Origin: CAVZTX01 sp963778375
GTDB lineage: Bacteria; Chloroflexota; Ktedonobacteria; Ktedonobacterales; Ktedonobacteraceae
Direction of reading: 5' to 3'
Assembly (NCBI GenBank): GCA_963778375.1
Contig: CAVZTX010000027.1
Coordinates: 1-64,000, forward strand
Length of the DNA: 64,000 bases
Part shown: piece by piece, positions 45,067 to 55,155 of the stretch
How the letters are laid out: each line of letters starts with the position of its first letter
Position numbering within the stretch: the stretch's first letter is position 1
Position numbers and translations under genes: made by a program
Notes under the pieces: generated by a model
Database searches by the model: none
The model's input: only the letters and a program-made list of their open reading frames with translations
Told to the model about the DNA's origin: nothing

Positions 45067-47184
45067 ATGCCACTAGAAGGGCTGCGACTGGATCGCTATC
45101 TTCTTGTACGCCTGATCGAAAAAGGCGGCATGGGCGAAGTTTATTTAGCAAAAGATCGCAACCTGGACCGTCACGTAGCAATCAAGTTAATACGCACAGA
45201 TATTACTTCGGACACTGACCCGGCAGCATTTGATAAGGCGGTTCGCCTCTTCAAGGATGAGGCGAAAGCTATCACTATGCTCGATCATCCCCACATTTTA
45301 CCTTTGTTTGATTACGGAGAGAAAAGTATTGATGGTGTCAGGTACACGTATATGGTTATGCCATACCGCCGTGGGGGTTCACTTGCTAGTTGGATACGGC
45401 AGAATCGGAATTCAGAGCCACTTCCCTTGCCTGAGGTAACACATTTTTTACAGCAAGCCGTTGATGCTCTCCAGTACGCACACGATCATGGGATTATTCA
45501 CCGGGATGTCAAACCCTCCAACTTCCTTCTTTTTGGAAGTAAAAAGTTTTCCGACTTGCCCGATATCCAACTGGCAGATTTCGGAGTTGCTACATTTGCA
45601 CATGCGATGTCTACTCCAAGCTCGACTATTCGGGGTACACCTATGTACATGGCTCCTGAAATGTGGGAAGGCGACGCAGTTCCAGAAAGTGATCAGTATG
45701 CGCTAGCAGTTATGATCTATGAACTTCTAGCAGGCCGTCCTCCATTTCGGAGTGGCAATCATCAGCAGATGTGGTACCAGCACAAGCATGTCCAACCACA
45801 ACCGGCGAGCAAATTCAACGAGTGCGTCTCGATGGAACTTGACATTGTCTTGATGCGAGCCCTCTTAAAAAACCCTGAAGATCGTTACAAATCTATTGCC
45901 AGGTTTGGGAGTGCTTTCGAACATGCCGGAGTAAATGGCCGCAATATCCATATCACATTGTCGATCAATTCAGCCGAAGCACGTAACGGTACGTTGCAGG
46001 TAGTGACGCTTCCTAGTGGCAAGAGAGTTACAGTCACTGTGCCGCGAGGGGCTTATAATGGTCAGGAGCTTCGTTTAGAGGGCCTGGGTGATCGATGTAA
46101 AATTGATGGTCCGTTAGGTGCATTGATTGTTACTATTTCAATTACAAAAACCGTAGAGAGCGTCTCTCTTACGAACACTGATGTATTAGACAGAACTGTC
46201 CCCGCATCTAACCCTTATAATGATGACGATGAAAGGTGGCACGAACCGAAACAAAACCGCTCTAAAACTCCTTCCCTGTTACTGATACTAGCAGTAATCC
46301 TGGTGATAGCTATCTTCGCTGGACTAATCGCCTATTCTTCCATCTTTAATCCAAAGGGCACCTCCCTTGGTAACACTCCTCGCCAGACAGCAACAACCAG
46401 CACCCGTCAAAGTATTACAACTCCTAATGCCACTGCCACATTTCAAGCCAATCAAGCAGCTACGGCTACCGTTGTTTCGGTGAATGCAACTACCTCTGCT
46501 CAAAGTACCGCGACAGCTACTGCCTCAGAAGAGGCCACTGCTACCGCTATCTCTATGCAAGGTACGGCCACAGCCGTCTCTGCCCAGGCAACAGCCACTG
46601 CTACCGCTTACTTTCAAACTATGAATCAAGGAACGCTGGCATTCCACGATCCACTACAAGATAACAGCCAGGGTCACAATTGGGATACAACTTCGCTTAC
46701 AGGTGGAGGTGGCTGCCAATTTACAGATGGGGGCTATCAATCTAGCATGCCTCAGCAAGGTCCCTTTTCCTTGTGCTTCGCCCAGGCCACCAATTTCACC
46801 GACCTGACATACCAGGTAAACATGAAGATCATCGAGGGCACTCAGGGAGGCATCACGTTCCGTGCCGACTCTACGAGCGGAAGTTTCTATTACTTCCATA
46901 TCAACAATCAAAAGGGCACATATGGGCTGGATAGTTATAGTGGGAACGTGCCCAGCCAAACATTGAGCCAGGGTCCTGCTGCCTCTATTCTCAAAGGTCT
47001 TGGGCAAACGAATTTGCTAGGGATCGTAGCAAAGGGTGATACAATCGATCTCTATGTGAATATGCAGAAGGTTGCGAGCGTCAATGATAGCACCTATACA
47101 TCCGGCCAAATTGGTGTGGTAGCTGATGCAATTGACGTTCCCACTCAGGTAGTATTCAGTGATGCGCGGGTAAATAGGCTATAA
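45067..47184 (+). CDS. Membrane-anchored Ser/Thr protein kinase with outer sensor domain
   Basis: A 705-residue Hanks-type kinase. The kinase domain (about 8-290) has the Gly-rich loop GGMGEVYLA, Lys40, HRDVKPSN (Asp147) and DFG (171-173), all intact. A segment at about 298-360 (SAEARNGTLQVVTLPSGKRV, VPRGAYNGQELRLEGLG) resembles the DnaJ C-terminal beta domain. One membrane helix follows (LLLILAVILVIAIFAGLIAY, about 402-425). Next is an Ala/Thr-rich linker of about 100 residues, then a beta-rich outer domain (about 520-705) with LamG/DUF1080-like features (NFTDLTYQVNMKIIEGTQGG, ITFRADSTSGSFYYFHIN). The start codon is set by AAGGAGGTGA. It probably senses an external ligand; a sigma factor and a two-component system lie downstream. 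Confidence 0.93.
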   Translation: MPLEGLRLDRYLLVRLIEKGGMGEVYLAKDRNLDRHVAIKLIRTDITSDTDPAAFDKAVRLFKDEAKAITMLDHPHILPLFDYGEKSIDGVRYTYMVMPYRRGGSLASWIRQNRNSEPLPLPEVTHFLQQAVDALQYAHDHGIIHRDVKPSNFLLFGSKKFSDLPDIQLADFGVATFAHAMSTPSSTIRGTPMYMAPEMWEGDAVPESDQYALAVMIYELLAGRPPFRSGNHQQMWYQHKHVQPQPASKFNECVSMELDIVLMRALLKNPEDRYKSIARFGSAFEHAGVNGRNIHITLSINSAEARNGTLQVVTLPSGKRVTVTVPRGAYNGQELRLEGLGDRCKIDGPLGALIVTISITKTVESVSLTNTDVLDRTVPASNPYNDDDERWHEPKQNRSKTPSLLLILAVILVIAIFAGLIAYSSIFNPKGTSLGNTPRQTATTSTRQSITTPNATATFQANQAATATVVSVNATTSAQSTATATASEEATATAISMQGTATAVSAQATATATAYFQTMNQGTLAFHDPLQDNSQGHNWDTTSLTGGGGCQFTDGGYQSSMPQQGPFSLCFAQATNFTDLTYQVNMKIIEGTQGGITFRADSTSGSFYYFHINNQKGTYGLDSYSGNVPSQTLSQGPAASILKGLGQTNLLGIVAKGDTIDLYVNMQKVASVNDSTYTSGQIGVVADAIDVPTQVVFSDARVNRL

Positions 47185-47476
47185 GTGGCCATTAGCTACC
47201 ATAATTCCTGTGAATCCGACTTCCTCCTCCTCACTCTCATCCACTTCAAGGTATTTGCCCTCACTTACAATCGTATTGATTAGTAGTATATTTTTACAAC
47301 GTTTATAAAACACATTTAGTGATTTTTGAGAATTTTTCCTCTCTTTTTAGGGATTGTTCATACTCCTCTGTTACTATGTGCTCAAACAGCAAAGTATGCT
47401 GTTTGCTATCCAAGGAAACCTGCACCCGTACATCAGAATATTTAGCAGTGTGATTGCATGAGAAGGGATGTTTGCT

Positions 47477-48037
47477 ATGATAAGCACCCAAGATGACACG
47501 ATTATGCTGGTAAAACATGCACAAGCAGGAAGTATTCAAGCCTTCGATACCTTAATGCAGCATTATGAGCAAGAGATCCTAAGATACCTGGTTAGTTTAC
47601 TAGGAGACCGGGAAGAAGCGCTTGATTTCGTTCAACAAGTATTTCTCAAAGCCTGGCTAAATTTGGCACAGCTCAAAGACGGGGTATGCTTTAAGAGCTG
47701 GCTCTATAGGATTGCCAGGAATTTAATACTCGACCATTGGAGAGGTAAGAGTACTTATTGTCAATCTTGGGAGAACATCGAACCAGAAAAAACAACTGAT
47801 GGCTTATCGAGGCTCGAAGACTGTGCGGAACAAACCGAACTGATAAGCCTCGCATTAGCTAAGCTAACACCGAAATATAGACAGTGCCTACTCCTGAAAG
47901 TTGTAGGTGGCTTCCAATATGCTGAAATAGCCGAGAAGGTTGGAATAAGTGAAGCAAGCATTGGCACCTATGTCAGTGCGGCACGTAGACAGTTTCGTGC
48001 AGCCTACCAACTCCTGGTCGATGAATGTGAAAATTGA
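47477..48037 (+). CDS. ECF-type RNA polymerase sigma factor
   Basis: A 186-residue sigma factor with regions 2 and 4 only. Region 2 is YEQEILRYLVSLLGDREEAL, DFVQQVFLKAWLNLAQLK and FKSWLYRIARNLILDHWR; region 4 is LTPKYRQCLLLKVVGGFQYAEIAEKVGISEASIGTYVSAARRQF. The start at 47477 is favoured because GAGAAGGGA is 8 bases upstream. No anti-sigma gene is adjacent. It lies between the kinase and the histidine kinase, so control by either is possible but unproven. The gap before it (47185-47476) is AT-rich and holds no gene I can support. Confidence 0.9.
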   Translation: MISTQDDTIMLVKHAQAGSIQAFDTLMQHYEQEILRYLVSLLGDREEALDFVQQVFLKAWLNLAQLKDGVCFKSWLYRIARNLILDHWRGKSTYCQSWENIEPEKTTDGLSRLEDCAEQTELISLALAKLTPKYRQCLLLKVVGGFQYAEIAEKVGISEASIGTYVSAARRQFRAAYQLLVDECEN

Positions 48038-48042
48038 TAATC

Positions 48043-48088
48043 ATCGGCAGACTCATGCTAGCATGTGTTAAAATGCTACAGTGCCGAT
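48043..48088. repeat. Nested palindromes between sigma factor and histidine kinase genes
   Basis: The perfect 12-base palindrome CATGCTAGCATG (48054-48065) sits inside a wider inverted repeat ATCGGCA (48043-48049) / TGCCGAT (48082-48088). It may be an operator or a factor-dependent 3' end of the sigma transcript. Confidence 0.45.
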
Positions 48089-48201
48089 TTACGGAATGGA
48101 GCGAGTACCAGTCGCTTTCACGACTAGGCAATTCAGTAGCTCTGCCCTTGTAATTACGTCAATTTGTATTTAACATCGTTGAAGGAACAGGAGTAGAGGC
48201 T

Positions 48202-49999
48202 ATGGGCCAGATCCAACGCCAGGATATATTGAACAGCTTCAAAGAACACTGGCGGAAACGTTATATGCTTGATATGCTTCTCGCATTTATGGCAGCGATT
48301 TTGCTTATGTTCTTAATTGTCACACTTCCATTTCATCCTCGTCTCGCCACCATACTGCTTGTATATCTGTTCGTTGTATTATGGTTGATCCATAAGAGAG
48401 GACCCAGAACAGGCATTTTAACTGCGTTGATTGGATGTGCTGTTCTCGATTTCCTCGTTGTACCACCAGTTTCCACATTCTATGTCACCAATATAGAAGA
48501 TGGATGGGAGATTCTCACCTTCCTACTATTTGTCATCGTGTTCGGTTTTTCCTATTCACGCCTCCAAAAGAGAATTGAGAAAGCAAAGCAGCAAACGCAG
48601 GAGGACAACAGGCTTTACGAAGAGAAGTTACGCCAACACCTCGAAGAGGTTAATCGTCGTGACCATGAGATGGATATCTTTTTTGAGGTCGTGCAACACA
48701 CACGAGATACAAAAGACTTAACATATCAATTGGGCTACATCGGGCAGGCTATAGAAGAAGCATATTCGGAGTGTGGGGTACGCAGTTGTGTTTTTATTTT
48801 AGCGAATGGTGATGGAAAGCCATTACCGCAGAGGCTTTCAACTCAATTAACTCCTCTATCGGCACTTTCCGCCGATGAGGAAGTGAGTGTTCCATGGGTG
48901 ATAAAGTTTGGAGAGTCGGTGACACTACCAAATATCCCTCTTGTTTTCCGTCCAAAGGGCAGCTACTTACGCCGGGCAGTCCCAGGGAATAGTGACCCCG
49001 GCCAGTCAGGGTATGGATACAGCTACCTTGTTCCTCTCAAGTCCGAGCAGAGAGTGATTGGAGTGTTACGTCTTGCTTATAGAGGATGGCGCTCACCCGC
49101 GCCTGGCTGCTATCAAAAACACACTTGAGATGAATTGCGATGCATCCAGCACACAACCAGAACTTTTTTCGAAACTCTTTGATTATGCCGTATCGTTAAT
49201 AAAACAGGCGCTAATCGAACAAGCCTTGATGCAGCAGAAATATCTGCACGAGGAATTGCAAAAACGCTCCGAGGAACTCAAGGCTGCTATCATTTCCTCT
49301 ATCTCCCACGATTTCCATACTCCTATCACAGCAATAAAAAGTGCAGCAAGCAGCCTGCTTGTCCAAAAGTTACCTTGTGAAGATGAGGTAGCATATCGCC
49401 ATACACTGGAAACAATTGTGAGCGAAACTAACTGGCTGGAGCGTTTCCTGACGAAAATGCTTGATCTTTCTCGTATCGAAAAAGGGACACTTGAACTACA
49501 GAAAGAACTCTACCCTATCGAGGAAATCATCCTCAATACGTTAGAACTTGGACATATGCGTTCACTCATACAAGGACGCACAATAAACAAACAGGTACCT
49601 GATAATCTTCCTCCTGTCAAAGTAGATCCTCTCCTGATAGAGCAGGTACTAGTCAATCTTCTCGAAAACGCGATTCGCTATACTCCCGCGAAATCGCCCA
49701 TTGATATTAGTGTAAAAGTCAGCCGTGAAGACTTGCTGATCACTGTCGCCGACCGTGGTCCGGGTATCCCACTCCCAGATACAGAACGTATCTTTGAGAA
49801 ATTTTATCAGGTCAAACGTGGTACGTCTTTAGATGAAGAACAGGCTCTTTCAGAACCTGGTCCTACCTCCCCAAATGAGGGTTCAGGATTGGGCCTAGCT
49901 GTATGCCGAGGATTTGTAGAAGCTCATGATGGACAGATCTGGATGGAAAATCGTGAGGATGGGGGAGCTAAATTTCAGTTCACACTACCAATAGGGTAG
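48202..49999 (+). pseudogene. Sensor histidine kinase with DUF4118 and GAF-like domains, frameshifted
   Basis: Two frames make one kinase of about 598 residues. The N part (from 48202) has four membrane helices of the KdpD-type DUF4118 domain (about 22-118), a coiled coil and a GAF-like domain (GYGYSYLVPLKSEQRVIGVL). The C part, ending at 49999, has the H box ISHDFHTPITAIK, N box LLENAIRYTP, G1 DRGPGIP and G2 GSGLGLAVC. The shift is at 49076-49078: removing one T gives CTT GCT ATA GAG GAT and fuses LRLAIEDGAHPRLAA. The response regulator starts 16 bases downstream. If the shift is real, the two-component system has lost its kinase. Confidence 0.85.
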
Positions 50000-50015
50000 A
50001 AAGAAGAGGTTTTTA

Positions 50016-50705
50016 ATGAGAAAAATCCTCGTCATTGAAGACCGCGAATCGACAGCGTTCCACCTAAAGCATAGCATTGAGCAGGAAGGCTATGAGGTGT
50101 ATATTGCGCAAACAGGTAGGGAGGCTCTCCGCATTGTTTCACAACACCGCATTGACCTGGTATTGCTTGATTTGATATTGCCAGATGTCACTGGGTTACA
50201 TCTTTGCGAGGCAATACGAGACCAATATCCGCTTCTCCCCATCATCATTATCTCAGTAAAAAACGACCTGCATATGAAAGTGCAAGCTCTCAATAGCTGC
50301 GCCGATGATTATATTGCTAAACCGTTTTATATGCAAGAAGTCCTGGCCCGCATTAGCATACAATTACTTCATGCTGAGCACATGCGAGCAGGAGCAGAAA
50401 AACAGAGTTTCACTGCCGGGCCGCTGACAATCAATTTTGAGCAACGGCGCGTCACAGTCAAAGGGCAAGAGATCGTTATGACCTATACTGAATACAAGTT
50501 ACTCAGTATACTGGTAGAACATGCTGACAGAATGGTTACCTATGATTACATTCTCTCCCATGTATGGAGAGAAGAAGATACCACGGCGCGGGAATATATT
50601 CACGTGTATGTCAACCGCCTGCGCAAAAAAATCGAGACCCCTGCTCAGCGCCGCTTCATTTACAATGAACCCAAGGTTGGCTATCGTTTCCAGACGGATG
50701 AGTGA
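50016..50705 (+). CDS. OmpR/KdpE-family response regulator
   Basis: A 229-residue two-domain response regulator. The receiver domain has the acidic pocket VIEDRE, the phospho-acceptor Asp in LVLLDLILPD (about 52) and Lys in YIAKPF (about 103). The winged-helix output domain has TYTEYKLLSILVEHADRMVTYDYIL and REYIHVYVNRLRKKIE. It is 16 bases behind the kinase gene, clearly its cognate. KdpE-like architecture and a DUF4118 kinase could suggest K+ or envelope sensing, but no kdpFABC is present. Confidence 0.93.
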   Translation: MRKILVIEDRESTAFHLKHSIEQEGYEVYIAQTGREALRIVSQHRIDLVLLDLILPDVTGLHLCEAIRDQYPLLPIIIISVKNDLHMKVQALNSCADDYIAKPFYMQEVLARISIQLLHAEHMRAGAEKQSFTAGPLTINFEQRRVTVKGQEIVMTYTEYKLLSILVEHADRMVTYDYILSHVWREEDTTAREYIHVYVNRLRKKIETPAQRRFIYNEPKVGYRFQTDE

Positions 50706-50907
50706 ACTCGAATTAATATCTGCAGAGTTTGTCGTCCTTACAGAGAGTTGGAACGCTTTCATTATTTCGACGCCTTGGGGCTAGTATCCTGCCTCCCAAA
50801 TTTCCTCGTCACAAAATACGTCTTTCGACGAATGACATACCCCCTTCCTTAATGCTATGCTGAATGCACGAGAGAAAACATCAACTTGCTTGACGACGAG
50901 GAGAACG

Positions 50908-52089
50908 ATGCAAAAGAGAAGATGGCTGCCTCTTTTGATATTTATACTCACTTTGATATGTTCAGGATGCAGCACATCCAACAATAGGACCGTTACTAGT
51001 ACAAGCAAGGCACCTGTTGTTGCTCCCACTGCTACGCCTGAACCATTTCCAAACGCATCTCAACTTAACTCATACCTTACTCACCTTGCTATGGGTGGGA
51101 CATTAAGTGGATCTGTGTTAGTGGCACAGAATGGAATGCTTTTCAGCAAAGGCTACAGCTTGGCAGACAAGGATGCGCGTATTCCCAATACTCCGCAGAC
51201 GCGATTTCGTATCGGCTCGATTACCAAGCAGTTTACCTCAATGGCTATCCTCATTTTACAGGAACGGGGTAAGCTGCATGTACAAGATCACATCTGCCTC
51301 TATATCTCCAACTGCCCTCAGGATTGGTCGCCGATTACTATTGAGCACCTGTTAACTCATACTTCCGGTATTCCGGATTACACCAACTTTCCTGATTTTG
51401 TGGCAACCTGGACTCAGCCCACCACACCCGAACAATTGATCGCACGCTTCGAAAATATGCCGTTAGATTTTCCACCAGGCTCGGTCTTCCGGTACAGCAG
51501 TTCCGGTTACATTTTACTAGGCTATATTATCGAGCGCGTCACAGGAGAATCGTATGCTACATTTTTACGCCAGAATATTTTCGATCCGCTCAAAATGGAG
51601 AATACTGGCTATGACACCACGTATCCTCCACTGCCGCAGCATGCCACTGGCTATTACAGAGGATATATCAAACCCGACGCGTATGATCCGTCTGTGCTCT
51701 ATGCGGCAGGAGCATTGTATTCTACGGTGCAAGATTTGAACGTTTGGGACCAGTCGCTCATGATGCATACACTGATCTCTCAGCAAGCATTGGATGCCAT
51801 GTTCACTCCCCATATTCCATGTCCACCATCGGGACCAGGAGGCTGTTTACTACCTACAGACCTGGGATATGGCTATGGCTGGTTCATTGCCGCAGAACCC
51901 CAGGGAAAACTCATCTATCATGTAGGCCATATTGACGGCTTTTTCACATATAATGGCTTCTATCCCAAGAGCAACCTTATTGTTGTGGTGCTGAGCAACC
52001 TGGAAACGACTGATGTCTTGAAAATTGGTCGCATGTTAGCCTCTATGGTATGTGCAAGGGCGATACATGCTTGCAATAGTTCTATCTGA
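50908..52089 (+). CDS. Beta-lactamase-family serine hydrolase lipoprotein
   Basis: A 393-residue class C beta-lactamase/D-alanyl-D-alanine carboxypeptidase-like protein. It starts with a lipoprotein signal (KRRWLPLLIFILTLICSGC, lipid-bearing Cys21). The catalytic motifs are SITK (Ser104, Lys107), YSSSGY (the Y-x-N-like site) and HVGHIDGF (in place of KTG). It is likely an anchored esterase or peptidase rather than a true antibiotic-degrading enzyme. The ATG at 50908 has GAGGAGA just upstream. It is convergent with the MFS gene. Confidence 0.88.
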   Translation: MQKRRWLPLLIFILTLICSGCSTSNNRTVTSTSKAPVVAPTATPEPFPNASQLNSYLTHLAMGGTLSGSVLVAQNGMLFSKGYSLADKDARIPNTPQTRFRIGSITKQFTSMAILILQERGKLHVQDHICLYISNCPQDWSPITIEHLLTHTSGIPDYTNFPDFVATWTQPTTPEQLIARFENMPLDFPPGSVFRYSSSGYILLGYIIERVTGESYATFLRQNIFDPLKMENTGYDTTYPPLPQHATGYYRGYIKPDAYDPSVLYAAGALYSTVQDLNVWDQSLMMHTLISQQALDAMFTPHIPCPPSGPGGCLLPTDLGYGYGWFIAAEPQGKLIYHVGHIDGFFTYNGFYPKSNLIVVVLSNLETTDVLKIGRMLASMVCARAIHACNSSI

Positions 52090-52120
52090 CCCAGGTAGTG
52101 CATTTTCTCCACACCTCGAA

Positions 52121-53437
52121 TCACAACTCCCAAATCACCGGCCTCCCAACAAGCAAATAGAGCGAGTAACCTCCCACAATCAAAGCGCAGACGATCACCG
52201 TCAACGGCCCACCGACCAGAGCTATCATGCCGCTGGCAGGAAAATCACCAAGTGGGCGAACGCCCATAACGAGCAGGGTATTCAGGCTCATCACGCGTCC
52301 TCGCATCTGTGGGGCGACACGTGTTTGTGCCAGGGTAATCACGGTAGCTCCTACGCCATTTTGCGATATGCCAAACACAAGCAATGCTAGCAGCGAGAGC
52401 CAGAGTATACGACTGAACGCAAAGACAATCAACGCGCTCGTCCAGAGAAAGAGCGATACCAGCAGAAGCAAACCCTTATACTTAAAGTCTCCAAGCGAGG
52501 CTACAGTTAACGCGCCTATGAGCGTACCCAGGCCAGCCGCAGAGAACAGTAAGCCTAACTGAAAGGCGTTAAGATGCAGGATTTGCGTAGCGAAGATAGG
52601 CAAGATGAGCGTATTGGAGGGGCCAAAGAATAACAGTGCACCATATCCTGAGAGAACCCAGGGCAAGGCAGGATCGCGCTTCACTGCACTCAGAGCCGCG
52701 CGGATAGAGTTGAGCATGGGTCCACGTTTCTCGGTAGCTTGCTCTATGGCCTCTTGCGGCACGTGGATGAAGTAGAGGACGAACAATACCCCGAAGAAAC
52801 TGATGCCGTTCAACAGGAAGTTTCCACCATAGCCGGATAATGATCCTGTCAATCCTATCGAGCGTCCAGCATTCGCCAGCAAGCCGATGGTAATACCGGC
52901 CAGCGCGGGCCCAAGCACTGCTGCCCCATTAAAGACCGTCGATTGGAGCGAAATGGCATTCATCAAATCTTTGCGGGGCACCAGCATGGGGATAAGCGAG
53001 GAGCGCGTTGGTTGATCAAAGCTCAAAACGGTGCCAGAGCAGAAGGCGAGCAGAACAACCATCCATACCTGGATAACGCCTGTCAGCGTCAGGATACCGA
53101 GTAGGAAGGCGAGGCACATCGACAGGCTCTGCGTGATCAAAAGAAAACGACGTTTATCAACACGATCAGCGACGCCTCCTCCTATGAGCGCGAACAAAAA
53201 GAACGAAGATGACTGAGCCAGGGCAACAATACCAAGGGCAAGGGCCGAGCCATGCGTAATTTGAAGTACAAGTAGACTCTGTGCAACGATCTGCATCCAG
53301 GTACCTACTGAGGAGACGATCAGGCTGATCCATAAAAGACGAAAGTCGCGATAGCGTAATGCACGAAAGGTTTGTAGGCGTAGTTTCTGCTGTGGTGGTG
53401 CTTCGGGGTTTCTCGTATTAGGAACGGTGCTACTCAT
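52121..53437 (-). CDS. MFS transporter (MFS_3/EntS-like)
   Basis: A 438-residue major facilitator protein with 12 predicted membrane helices. The start FRALRYRDFRLLWISLIVSSVGTWMQ is typical of the EntS-like subgroup, and GGGVADRVDKRRFLL is the conserved A-like motif between helices 2 and 3. Such proteins export siderophores or drugs. No siderophore biosynthesis gene lies nearby. The ribosome site is poor. Confidence 0.9.
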   Translation of the reverse strand: MSSTVPNTRNPEAPPQQKLRLQTFRALRYRDFRLLWISLIVSSVGTWMQIVAQSLLVLQITHGSALALGIVALAQSSSFFLFALIGGGVADRVDKRRFLLITQSLSMCLAFLLGILTLTGVIQVWMVVLLAFCSGTVLSFDQPTRSSLIPMLVPRKDLMNAISLQSTVFNGAAVLGPALAGITIGLLANAGRSIGLTGSLSGYGGNFLLNGISFFGVLFVLYFIHVPQEAIEQATEKRGPMLNSIRAALSAVKRDPALPWVLSGYGALLFFGPSNTLILPIFATQILHLNAFQLGLLFSAAGLGTLIGALTVASLGDFKYKGLLLLVSLFLWTSALIVFAFSRILWLSLLALLVFGISQNGVGATVITLAQTRVAPQMRGRVMSLNTLLVMGVRPLGDFPASGMIALVGGPLTVIVCALIVGGYSLYLLVGRPVIWEL

Positions 53438-53603
53438 GAATTGATAACCTGTCTATCTAGCGGGTGTTGGTTCTCATAGTATACGATATATACGTTTGAA
53501 TTAGCAGAACTCGCTAGACAGAATCAGGCATCAGATAGATATCCTTCCTGTCTGTTTACATGGCTATATGAAGTATTTAACCCTGGCATTTTGAATTTGG
53601 CAA

Positions 53604-53612
53604 TGCTATACT
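53604..53612 (+). promoter_or_regulatory. Extended -10 promoter TGCTATACT for the small gene and 7TM operon
   Basis: TGC plus TATACT ends 43 bases before the ATG at 53656. It would drive the small gene, the 7TM gene and the histidine phosphatase gene behind it. Confidence 0.5.
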
Positions 53613-53655
53613 TGATTCTGGGCCTTGAATCATCCCCTGAGAACGGAAGGTGTAC

Positions 53656-53877
53656 ATGAGTGAGCAGGATAGTTGTCTAGGCGAACGACTACTGAAAAAT
53701 TGGCAATTCAGGCGCGAGATGGTCAATTATTACTTCGATAGTATGCTGCGTCTCACCCCTAATGACAAGGATGCTTATCAACGTTGGCGAGAATTGAGCG
53801 GAAAGCTATCTATGTCACTGCTTGCGTTTCGTCATGCAAGCGATCAATTACAGGGCTATGAACAAGAGCATTCCTAA
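53656..53877 (+). CDS. Small helical hypothetical protein
   Basis: A 73-residue protein predicted to be helical (ERLLKNWQFRREMVNYYFDSML, DAYQRWRELSGKLSMSLLAF). No family is recognised. The ATG at 53656 has GGAAGG 6 bases upstream. Its 3' end overlaps the 7TM gene start by 20 bases, which suggests coupled translation. Confidence 0.65.
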   Translation: MSEQDSCLGERLLKNWQFRREMVNYYFDSMLRLTPNDKDAYQRWRELSGKLSMSLLAFRHASDQLQGYEQEHS

Positions 53878-55144
53878 GGGCGGGTTGCGGGTTGCACAAA
53901 TTCTAGTGCTGGCAATAAGCGTTCTGGCTTTGATCGTCTACATCGTCGGTACCCCAGTCTACTTTGCTCAACTCTTACCAGCCCACCGCTGTTTTCAAGA
54001 TTGTCCGAGTCCAACGATTGTCCACTCGCTCCATGCACTGGGCATTCCGATCGCGACTTATGCTGCTTACATGACAGCACTCAATGTTTTGTTTGCCCTG
54101 GTGTATTTCGTGGTGGCTGCACTCATCTTCTGGCGCAAGTCCGATGACTGGATGGCCTTACTGGCTTGCCTGGCACTCGTAACTTTCGGGGCTTCTTTCC
54201 CAAGCATCCCCTCTGCACTTGCAGATTTCCATCATGCCTGGTCATTGCCGGTCACTCTTGTAGGCAATGAAGATGTGCTCGGCTTTCCCTCCCTCTTTAT
54301 CTTTCTATTTCTCTTTCCCAATGGGCGCTTTGTGCCCCGATGGACTCGCCTGGCTGCCTTCGTATCTGTTGCCTTGTTCGAACTTATCAACTTCTTCCGA
54401 AACGCACGCCCCAACCCCTCGAGTTGGACAGGCTTACTCCTTTTTCTAGTGCCACTGCTAGTGGTTGGCTCGCTAGTGTACGCGCAGGTTTACCGCTATC
54501 AGCACGTTTCGACGCCAACAGAACGCCAGCAGACCAAATGGATCGTCCTTGGCGCAGCAATTGCACTGCTAGGCTTTCTTTTGCTAGGCTATCTCCTGCC
54601 GACTTTGCTAAGAGTGTTTCTGCCTTTACAAGACCTGGACCTGCTCCCCTACATCATCCTGATCACAGGCATCATGCTCGTGCTTCTCCTGATCCCACTT
54701 TCGCTTGCTTTTGCACTCCTGCGCTATCGCCTGTGGGACGTGGACGTACTCATCAACAAAACCCTGGTCTATAGCTTGCTAACAGGCATACTGGTCGCTC
54801 TATACGTCGGCTGCATTCTTGGACTGCAAGCACTCCTGCGCGGTATCATCAGACAGAACGACAGTGTTGCCATCGTCATTTCTACCCTCGCAATCGCAGC
54901 TCTCTTCCAGCCCTTACGCCGCCGCATCCAGCAGATCATTGATCGGCGCTTCTATCGCAGCAAATACGATGCAGCCAAAATAGTAGCAGCATTTAGCGCC
55001 ACATTACGCAACGAGATTGAGTTGAACCAGTTAAGCGAACAATTGATAGCCGTCGTTCAGGAGACGATGCAGCCTGCACATGTCTCACTCTGGCTGCGCC
55101 CACCTGAGCGGGACGGAGACACTGGCCCGCTTGGTAAACTGTAA
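53858..55144 (+). CDS. Multi-span membrane protein resembling the input part of a sensor kinase
   Basis: A 428-residue protein with about eight hydrophobic segments between residues 10 and 320. The soluble tail (RRRIQQIIDRRFYRSKYDAAKIVAAFSATLRNEIELNQLSEQLIAVVQETMQPAHVSLWLR) matches the region after the membrane part in 7TM-type Chloroflexota sensor kinases, where a GAF or kinase domain would follow. The protein then stops, so it has no kinase domain. It could be a truncated sensor, or one that signals through a partner. The membrane part also has TERQQTKWIVLGAAIALLGF, a common element of these proteins. Confidence 0.75.
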   Translation: MNKSIPKGGLRVAQILVLAISVLALIVYIVGTPVYFAQLLPAHRCFQDCPSPTIVHSLHALGIPIATYAAYMTALNVLFALVYFVVAALIFWRKSDDWMALLACLALVTFGASFPSIPSALADFHHAWSLPVTLVGNEDVLGFPSLFIFLFLFPNGRFVPRWTRLAAFVSVALFELINFFRNARPNPSSWTGLLLFLVPLLVVGSLVYAQVYRYQHVSTPTERQQTKWIVLGAAIALLGFLLLGYLLPTLLRVFLPLQDLDLLPYIILITGIMLVLLLIPLSLAFALLRYRLWDVDVLINKTLVYSLLTGILVALYVGCILGLQALLRGIIRQNDSVAIVISTLAIAALFQPLRRRIQQIIDRRFYRSKYDAAKIVAAFSATLRNEIELNQLSEQLIAVVQETMQPAHVSLWLRPPERDGDTGPLGKL

Positions 55145-55155
55145 AGAAAGAAGCT

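Noticed and set aside
47303..47539. A 78-codon minus-strand ORF upstream of the ECF sigma gene with a plausible charged C-terminal part.
   Set aside because: It overlaps the sigma gene start, has no ribosome site, and its N-terminal half reads as random.
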